From contig WACJ01000503.1 of assembly GCA_008973525.1 (NCBI GenBank), positions 248,001 through 312,000 on the forward strand: a stretch of DNA of 64,000 nucleotides, written 5' to 3'. Position numbers and translations under genes: made by a program. The notes under the pieces were generated by a model. The model was not told the origin of the DNA. It did not search any database and was given only the letters and a program-made list of their open reading frames with translations. Positions 57,804-64,000 of this stretch are shown piece by piece. The first letter of the stretch is position 1, and the number at the start of each line of letters is the position of its first letter. Source of the stretch: Stenopsyche tienmushanensis. Taxonomy: Eukaryota > Arthropoda > Insecta > Trichoptera > Stenopsychidae.

Positions 57804-60477
57804 AGACTCAAAATAAACGTAAATGGCGGAATGCGTTGTTGGTCACTGGGTCCTTCTGTAGGACTGTGACAATGTATGTGTATTTTATCTCAATTTGATA
57901 GAGATTATAAACTCTAAAAAATAATTTTATCCATATATGGTCACATTTCATAACAAAAGGATTAAAAGACTTATATGTGTTAGACACTGATAAAGTATTA
58001 TGTCATACATTAGAAACATTGCTCTGAATTGTTTTAAAATATAACATTTTCGATTGGATTGGATAAAGGCATTTTGGTAATTTTTCATTTAAGCTTTTCC
58101 TTATCGTGCTAAAAAGCACCCGAAAGTTACTGTGTAATGTATTTAGTACACCATATGAAATTCTGAAAAATTCTGAACTCCGTATCTAATATATTTCATA
58201 TCGATATTCCCATTATTAGAGTCGAGTTGTAGTAAATATCATGATGAAGGAAAGGTTATAAAATATTAGATATAAAGAGCATACAAATACAGCCATAATC
58301 GTACAAAGTATTAATATGGAACAAATATTGTAGAATAAATAGGCCTAATAGTATAAAAGTATTGGTGTTAAACTTAAGCAAGCAAAAGAGATAAGGAGTT
58401 TAAGCAATGCGTCATTTATCGTTAAATTTGTTTTAATTAATCTTTACAGAACAATGACGTTCCACCCGATAACGTATCGTCGTAAAACAGTCAATAGAAC
58501 TCGGCTAGATAACTAGATTATCATTTTTTAAAATATGTAAACACCGCGGGCCATCAGAGAGAACGTGTTAAAAACGTCATCTTGATACTCTCGATTGATT
58601 AGATGAAATATTTTATTGATGTAAAATGCATCTCAGAATCCGTGCGCACAATGGGGTATCTCCGATATACGATTGTTTTGACTTTGAGAATTCAAAATAA
58701 GCAATCGAAAGTTGAGCTTGTCTTTGTAGTTTATCCCTACAAAAATATCAAGACGAGATCAAATATTTCCATGTACATACAGTATGCATTGTTGGGCCTA
58801 AAAGAGATCGATTTTTTAGCATTTTTTTATGCGAAAAGTATTAAATATAGAATTTTGGTAATTAGTATGTTAACTAGGCGATCTTTATTGAATATAAAAT
58901 ATATTGAATATAAAAATATTTTTTAAAGTTTTAGTAGTGGGAGTGGAGGGAGCCACGTATGTCGATGAACGAGCAATGACATTCTTCACCATGGAAGTCC
59001 TAAGTTCTGGACAGGTGATTCGCAGCAAAAAAATTAAACATATTTTTACTTTCTATAATATCATGTATAGTATAGACTATAATTATAAAGAAATATTAAT
59101 AAATTAAAAATTAAATTGTGTGTTTTTACCAACTTTTTTTGTAGTTTTTTGTTAATTAAAAAATAATGGCTAAATATTTTTGGATAATTGTAGTCTATAC
59201 GATGAAGACATTTATTATACACGTGTCTGCCAAATTTCATCAAGGATGCTCAACTAGAGCGTATGGAAGCACTTCCGTGATCATGAAAAAAGTAGTATGT
59301 ATTGAGAAAAACGCGTTTAAAGAATCGCGAACCTTAGCTTCTCCTTGTCGGCCTATAACTTTTCAAATTTCATTTCTATCGACTTCAAATTTACTGAACG
59401 TATTCTTTAACACTGATTCTTTCCGATACACGAAGAAAAAAAAATATAATAATAATTGAATAAAATTTTATGAAGAACTTAAACATACAACAGATACATA
59501 CATATCATACTTATGATTCATTTATGAGCTCACTAAACATTTCTTTGAATTATAACAAAGATTAAAACATAAACGTGATATCATTCTCAAAAATGTATTT
59601 TGAAATCAATTTTCTATTCAAAATAAATCCAAGCAGATTATTTGCAAATATAAATAATCTCAAATTTAAACTTATGAAGCATTTTTTTAAGATTTCACAG
59701 TTTCTTTTAATAAATCCTTTAATGTTACAGCAACAATATGTCACTATCAAAAAATGATTCGACGGATTATGGTTTAAAATTGCAGTGATTACAGTGATTT
59801 AAAAATGCGAATTCATTTTTAATAAAACCGATTGTAAATTAAAAAGGAATTTATAAATTTAATCCAACGTCGTAAATTTGATATTTTTGATTATGCGAAG
59901 ACTGGCAAAGTTCATGACGGCACAAAGAATACTCCATCAACAATGTGACATTAGAATTTCAGCCCAACTATAAAAATAGGCATTTGGAGGTTTTATGGTA
60001 GGTAGATTTTTGTCAACTGACATTGTTAATTTGAGCAAAATTTGATCGTTTTTGTGATAAAAGTCGAAACATTATGCAAAAATTTGCCACCAGAAAGCTA
60101 CATCGAAATTTCAATAATTGTAACTTCTCATTCGAATTTCAGATTATTAAAAAAGCTGACTGCATTTCATATACGGCACTATCAAAGGTATTTTATCACA
60201 GGAAAATTCGCATGAAATCGTTGAGCAAATATGGATTGTTTGCATTTTAGAACAGAATGAAGAAAATAAGCCATTTAAAAAAATCTAAAATTGTATTTGT
60301 TATTTTCAAAGTTGCTAGCTTTTACATGCAAGATTTTATTCCGAGAAAAAATATGAATGCAATTTTATTTATTTAAATATGATTAAATTTAAATATGAAA
60401 TTGATTTATGATTATCTATTCAGCATCATCATCATAGTGAAATTACATGCAACTCAATGCAAGATTGAGACCTCTTT
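57804..60477. other. Intergenic DNA with one MITE
   Basis: AT-rich. A degenerate CCTTTCC-type MITE lies at 58088-58258. Short ORFs between 58603 and 59757 have compositional bias only. No gene recognised. Confidence 0.45.
58088..58258. mobile_element. CCTTTCC-type piggyBac-like MITE
   Basis: The ends CTTTTCCTTATC and, inverted, AACCTTTCCTTCATC flank the family interior: GTATTTAGTACACCATATGA, TTTCATATCGATATTCCCAT, TATTAGAGTCGAGTTGTAGT. The TTAA edges have mutated. Confidence 0.6.
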
Positions 60478-61265
60478 AACCTGATATGTGGGCGGGACGT
60501 ATATATACGTCCAACGAAAACTGCATCGAAATTGGCTAGGACGTATTTATACGTCCTAGAAATATATGTTAAGTCCTAAAGCAGGCGGGACTTTTTTTGT
60601 TTGTTTAACGAATGTGTAAGTTGTCGATATATGTTTTGACATGAATGTAAGATAGGTAGCAAATTGGTTGCACTTTGCTGTTGTGTTGGAGTGGACTTGT
60701 ACTTAGTAAATGGTGATTAGTAGCATAAGGTAAGATTCAAAGGCAAACTTACAGTTTTAAAATGGAAGGACAAGAAAAACGTATTGATGCTCAGTGCAGA
60801 CAACATAGTAAAAAGCCAACCTATGCCATCAAAAAACAGCATCACAACTAAACCCTCACGCTTAGTTGGAAGGCTTTTTTAAAGAACAAATGAAAGGGAA
60901 CTGTTGGCAGGAAATGTCAAGTTTGTTACAAAAAAAAAGGGAAAGAATTTACATACTAGAGTCCGGATTGTGAGGTAGCACTACGTTTCAACCACTGTTT
61001 TAAAATATATCACACAGAAGTTGAGTTTTGAATTAATGTATGGATATAGTTTATTTTTTCAAACTCTATGTTTCCATTTTCTTTATGTGATTTTGTTTAT
61101 TGTTTTGAATTTTTTGACTTCTCTATGTGTTTATGTATCTAAATAAATAAAAATATCTATTTCATTGATTTTTTTTATAAATTCTAAGCATTTAAAAATA
61201 TATATATATATGAACTCACGCCAGGTGGGCGGGACGTATATATACGTCCTAACGAAAATGTGCGC
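60478..61265 (+). mobile_element. piggyBac element remnant
   Basis: Begins TTTAACCTGATATGTGGGCG and then has the palindrome GGACGTATATATACGTCC; the related GGACGTATTTATACGTCC follows at about 60540. The plus strand at about 60760-61035 encodes a broken transposase tail: KMEGQEKRIDAQCRQHSKKP, then stops, then RKCQVCYKKKGKEFTY, DCEVALRF and CFKIYHTEVEF. This is the C-terminal zinc ribbon of piggyBac transposase with premature stops. A second GTGGGCGGGACGTATATATA block lies at about 61228 in the same orientation as the left one, so it is not a simple inverted right end. Confidence 0.7.
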
Positions 61266-62617
61266 GCCCACTGTATGTTGCGTTATTGAAAAGGAACATC
61301 CCTGCTTACAAGTTAATATTCATTAATCGCTGTCAAAAATTTAATTCATCATGCGCTTAAAATTTAAGGTAGCTAGATCTCCCAGGTATATTTGTGAACA
61401 TTCCCCCAGCGAAATTTAGGTATAACAGAATAATATTTTGATTTCTATGAAAATACCCTCCCGGAATACACGTAATGACATGGTTTTTAATAGTGTTTAT
61501 ATGCTTTTAAAAATGTGGTCGTCAGTCACAACTCTTGTAGATTTGATGATTGAGTTACTAGTCCGACCACTTAATTGCAGGACTACCTACAGGTACAATG
61601 CGTGTGGCTGCACTATTTTAATGACGATAGCAAAAATAGTCTTAAACACACTTATGTTGATGCAGCATTTTTTTTAACACTTTTGAAACTTGTATAGGGC
61701 GGTAGAGCAAATTGGGATGAACGAGATTAAATATGAAATTCCAAGCGCAGTTAGTTGGAAAGAGAGTGTTAATCATTTTTATTATTTCCATCTCTGTCGT
61801 ACACACACGTACATAGGCACGTTACGTAGCATAACGCAAGCAGTACCACTTTTTATATATTACACAAACACTGTTTAATCTTTTAGCTAACAATTTCCAT
61901 TTCGTATAAAAAAGAAATTGTGCAAAAAGCAATATATCAAATCATTTTATCATAGGAGGTAAGAAATTTCACTTTTTAAAATGGAAGGACATAAAAGAGC
62001 TACTGCATTAACAATACAAAATGCAGAATATATGCACTTAGTTAAGTACTTTAAATGTCTATAAATCCTTTATAATTAATAAATGTATCATTTATTAATA
62101 GATCGATAGATTAAGTGATGAAGGAGATGAATAATAAACACATTTAATTTTTGTGAATAATGCAATGAAATGTTAAATAACTGTTTCTTTAAGAAAAATG
62201 AGATATTTTTTAAGACATCAGAGCCTTTCCGTCGTTAGATTTTTTCGATGAATTGTATATAATCAAATTGGCAATTTTATGATAACAAATGATTAGTCTC
62301 GACTTAAGTCGCTTGTTTCAAGTAGATAGATTAGAACAATGTACCCAACAGCGGCACATTGTTAAAAGCGAGTCTGCACAAATTCCTGTACAGTAGTTAT
62401 TTTCAACAAAAAGATAAAGATATCAATGATTCAAGTCTGGCGACTGGCTTTTCGTTACATCAGATAAGAGAATAAGGCCGAGATAAGGACGTCTATTATT
62501 GTACTAGCTAAATTTATGTTAACAACCTGACGTAGCAACGTTTTCTAGATAAAGTATCCAAGATGTTTGTTTTACCTGTTTGAGGACCATTGATGATGAG
62601 AATTTGTAAATTGTTCG
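61266..62617. other. Intergenic DNA with one dispersed repeat
   Basis: Holds a TTTTAGCTAACAATTT family copy at about 61800-61915. Short ORFs at 61438 and 61690 show no domain. Further exons of the gene at 62.6 kb might lie here or beyond; none recognised. Confidence 0.4.
61800..61915 (+). repeat. Dispersed repeat copy, TTTTAGCTAACAATTT family
   Basis: Shares ACTTTTTATATATTACACAA and ATCTTTTAGCTAACAATTTC with the reverse copy at 40440-40565, and a diverged version with 12680-12795. Confidence 0.5.
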
Positions 62618-63367
62618 TTACCTTGTTTCAGCGCCCGCTTCTGCTTTTACAGCTACTGGTTCGACTGCGACAATTACAGGCGTTTCTTTGGTGGCTCCGT
62701 CGACATTTGTCATCGCCTCTTTTGTGATTGAAGCTGTTTCTGTGACCGCTTCTTTTGTGATTTTATTTGATTCTTCGCTTTGAACTACAACGGGCGGAGC
62801 AGATACTTCTTCTTTAGGTGCATCTTTGGTGATTTGGTTTTTCTCTTCATTGGTTGGTTCAGCTGGCACTTGTATTGGAGCTTCTATTATAGCTTCCGTT
62901 TTTTCCTTGGTTGCTTCGATTTTAACTGGTTCGGTTGTTTCTATCACAGCTTCTTTGGTCTTTGAAGTTTCAGCTGGCGCAACCACTTCTGGTGGAACAA
63001 CCACCGGTGCGGCGTCTGTTGGTGGAACAACCACCGGTGCAGCGTCTGTTGGTGGAACAACCACCGGTGCAGCGTCTGTTGGTGGAACAACCACCGGTGC
63101 AGCGTCTGTTGGTGGAACAACCACTGGTGCACCAACTGTTGGTGGAACCACTACCGTTGGTGTTGTCGACGTTGATGTTACCACTACCACCACTGGTGCA
63201 ACCACAACTGGTGTGACCACTGCCGGTGCAACTACGGCCTCTTGAGTTACCGGTGGTTTTGAAGCTGCTGTCACGATTGGAGGCTTCCTCGGCGCACTTT
63301 TTTTTCTACCTTCGTTTACAGGCGTATTTGACATGTCCAACTTTTTTTTACTCTTCGAATTGCCCAT
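62618..63367 (-). CDS. Myristoylated low-complexity Val/Pro/Ala/Glu protein, first coding exon
   Basis: A 249-codon open frame from ATG at 63367 to TAA at 62618. The N-terminus MGNSKSKKKLDMS is a good N-myristoylation signal (Gly2, small residue at 6, then a Lys cluster), pointing to inner-membrane-face anchoring. Residues 40-130 are Val/Pro/Ala/Thr-rich with five 10-residue repeats (VVVPPTDAAP type). Residues 135-245 are acidic and Lys/Glu/Thr-rich, probably disordered. The layout recalls MARCKS or the insect A-kinase anchor Akap200, whose N-terminus is also MG plus basic residues, but I cannot prove the family. AACAAG|GTAACG at 62622 is a usable splice donor just before the stop, so the protein may continue in an exon at lower coordinates. 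The ORFs on the plus strand across it are mirror images of the repeat. Confidence 0.7.
   Translation of the reverse strand: MGNSKSKKKLDMSNTPVNEGRKKSAPRKPPIVTAASKPPVTQEAVVAPAVVTPVVVAPVVVVVTSTSTTPTVVVPPTVGAPVVVPPTDAAPVVVPPTDAAPVVVPPTDAAPVVVPPTDAAPVVVPPEVVAPAETSKTKEAVIETTEPVKIEATKEKTEAIIEAPIQVPAEPTNEEKNQITKDAPKEEVSAPPVVVQSEESNKITKEAVTETASITKEAMTNVDGATKETPVIVAVEPVAVKAEAGAETR
62991..63140 (-). repeat. Coding minisatellite, five 30-bp units
   Basis: Five head-to-tail units of GGTGGAACAACCACCGGTGC plus AGCGTCTGTT (plus-strand sense) at 62991, 63021, 63051, 63081 and 63111. The first four are identical but for one base; the fifth differs at several. Each encodes one PVVVPPTDAA-type decapeptide on the minus strand. 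Confidence 0.95.
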
Positions 63368-64000
63368 TTTGTCTAAATATGGTCACTCTGTTATATTAAC
63401 ACAATGTATTCTCTTATCGGAGCACTACTCGCAAGCCGATTCCAATTGTGACTGGCTTGAAATCGCTTCAGCACAGAGATTTGCCGAGTTTATGTGATTC
63501 TTGAAATAACGAGAATTTAAGTGAGTTAATTACCTGATAAGATAAAGGTGTCATGTCACAGGCATTTTATAGCGTCAAATGCACTCGACTAACACAACGT
63601 GTTTAAAATAATTTATATTTCAATTACAAAATTATCGAATTTCTTAAAATTATAACAAAAACAATTTTCATTGCTAAATCATTTGAACTTTCTTAAATAA
63701 ACGTTGAATTCATTGAATTTGGCACGTATTAAAAATATATTTTTTTAAAAAATCAATCGAATGATAACAAGCGCATAAAAGTCAATCAAATAATTTATCG
63801 GTCTTTTCATCGATAAAAGATATTGAATTGTATTTTGATATCAATCACGTAATCTATAATAATTCAATTGAAACATATCACGTATATTGAAAACCTATTG
63901 CCAGATTTGTGCACATTCCTAAGCATTCAGCGCAGTATGTGAAGCTTGAAATTTGCATGCGCGCGCATTTGCGCATGCATAGAAATAACAACAGGCGTGA
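63368..64000. other. Upstream region of the myristoylated-protein gene
   Basis: AT-rich 5' flank and probable 5' UTR. No clear TATA or initiator pair. At the far end TGCATGCGC (63954-63962) and GCGCATGCA (63971-63979) form a perfect 9-bp inverted repeat in a CpG-rich patch, possibly part of a promoter beyond the window. Confidence 0.45.

Noticed and set aside
58603..58926. 107-codon plus-strand ORF
   Set aside because: Compositional ORF without domain, splice context or repeat relationship that I can see.
62991..63140. CRISPR-like regular repeat array
   Set aside because: Units are contiguous without spacers and lie in a eukaryotic coding exon; it is a minisatellite.
62780..63245. Plus-strand ORFs of 61-139 codons over the myristoylated-protein exon
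   Set aside because: They are mirror frames of the 30-bp coding repeat; the minus frame has the start context and N-myristoylation signal.

Overview
This window looks like insect nuclear DNA. It is strongly AT-rich, its genes have many short introns with GT/AG borders, and it carries arthropod gene families: delta-class glutathione S-transferases, a BTB gene with alternative FLYWCH 3' exons of the mod(mdg4) kind, and Hsc70. It is also dense in insect-type DNA transposons (mariner, pogo/Tigger, hAT, piggyBac and their MITEs). The order of insect cannot be decided from the sequence alone.

Layout, left to right. (1) 1-3259, plus strand: the last exons of a 2-oxoadipate dehydrogenase E1 gene (DHTKD1 type). 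(2) 3808-4083, plus: an intron-less small lysine-rich protein like SMKR1. (3) 4200-8300: transposon-rich spacer, including a nested element at 6097-7989. (4) 8337-16486, plus: a seven-exon cytosolic Hsc70 gene with a readable core promoter. Its first intron is 5.5 kb and holds several MITEs. (5) 17.5-18.2 kb: a pogo/Tigger remnant. (6) 19.2-33.9 kb, plus: a BTB gene. Three common exons are followed by at least three widely spaced alternative terminal exons, two coding for FLYWCH domains and one for a zinc ribbon like the C-terminus of piggyBac transposases. All three accept the same phase-1 splice donor. (7) 35.7-40.8 kb and 51.2-52.2 kb, minus: two delta-class GST genes with related exon structure, separated by about 10 kb of repeat-rich DNA. 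(8) 52.3-62.6 kb: a gene-poor, transposon-rich stretch. (9) 62.6-63.4 kb, minus: the first coding exon of a probably myristoylated, Val/Pro/Ala/Glu-rich protein with a 30-bp coding minisatellite.

The genes do not form one pathway. They cover mitochondrial lysine/tryptophan breakdown (DHTKD1), protein folding (Hsc70), chromatin or transcription regulation with isoform choice (BTB gene) and detoxification (GSTs). The most interesting signal is the zinc-ribbon exon of the BTB gene, which looks like a captured transposase tail used as an alternative protein end. A single-base frame break in the last common exon of the same gene also needs explaining. The transposon remnants are informative too: several keep target-site duplications, and one composite (a mariner fragment inside a hAT-like element) occurs at three places in the same order.
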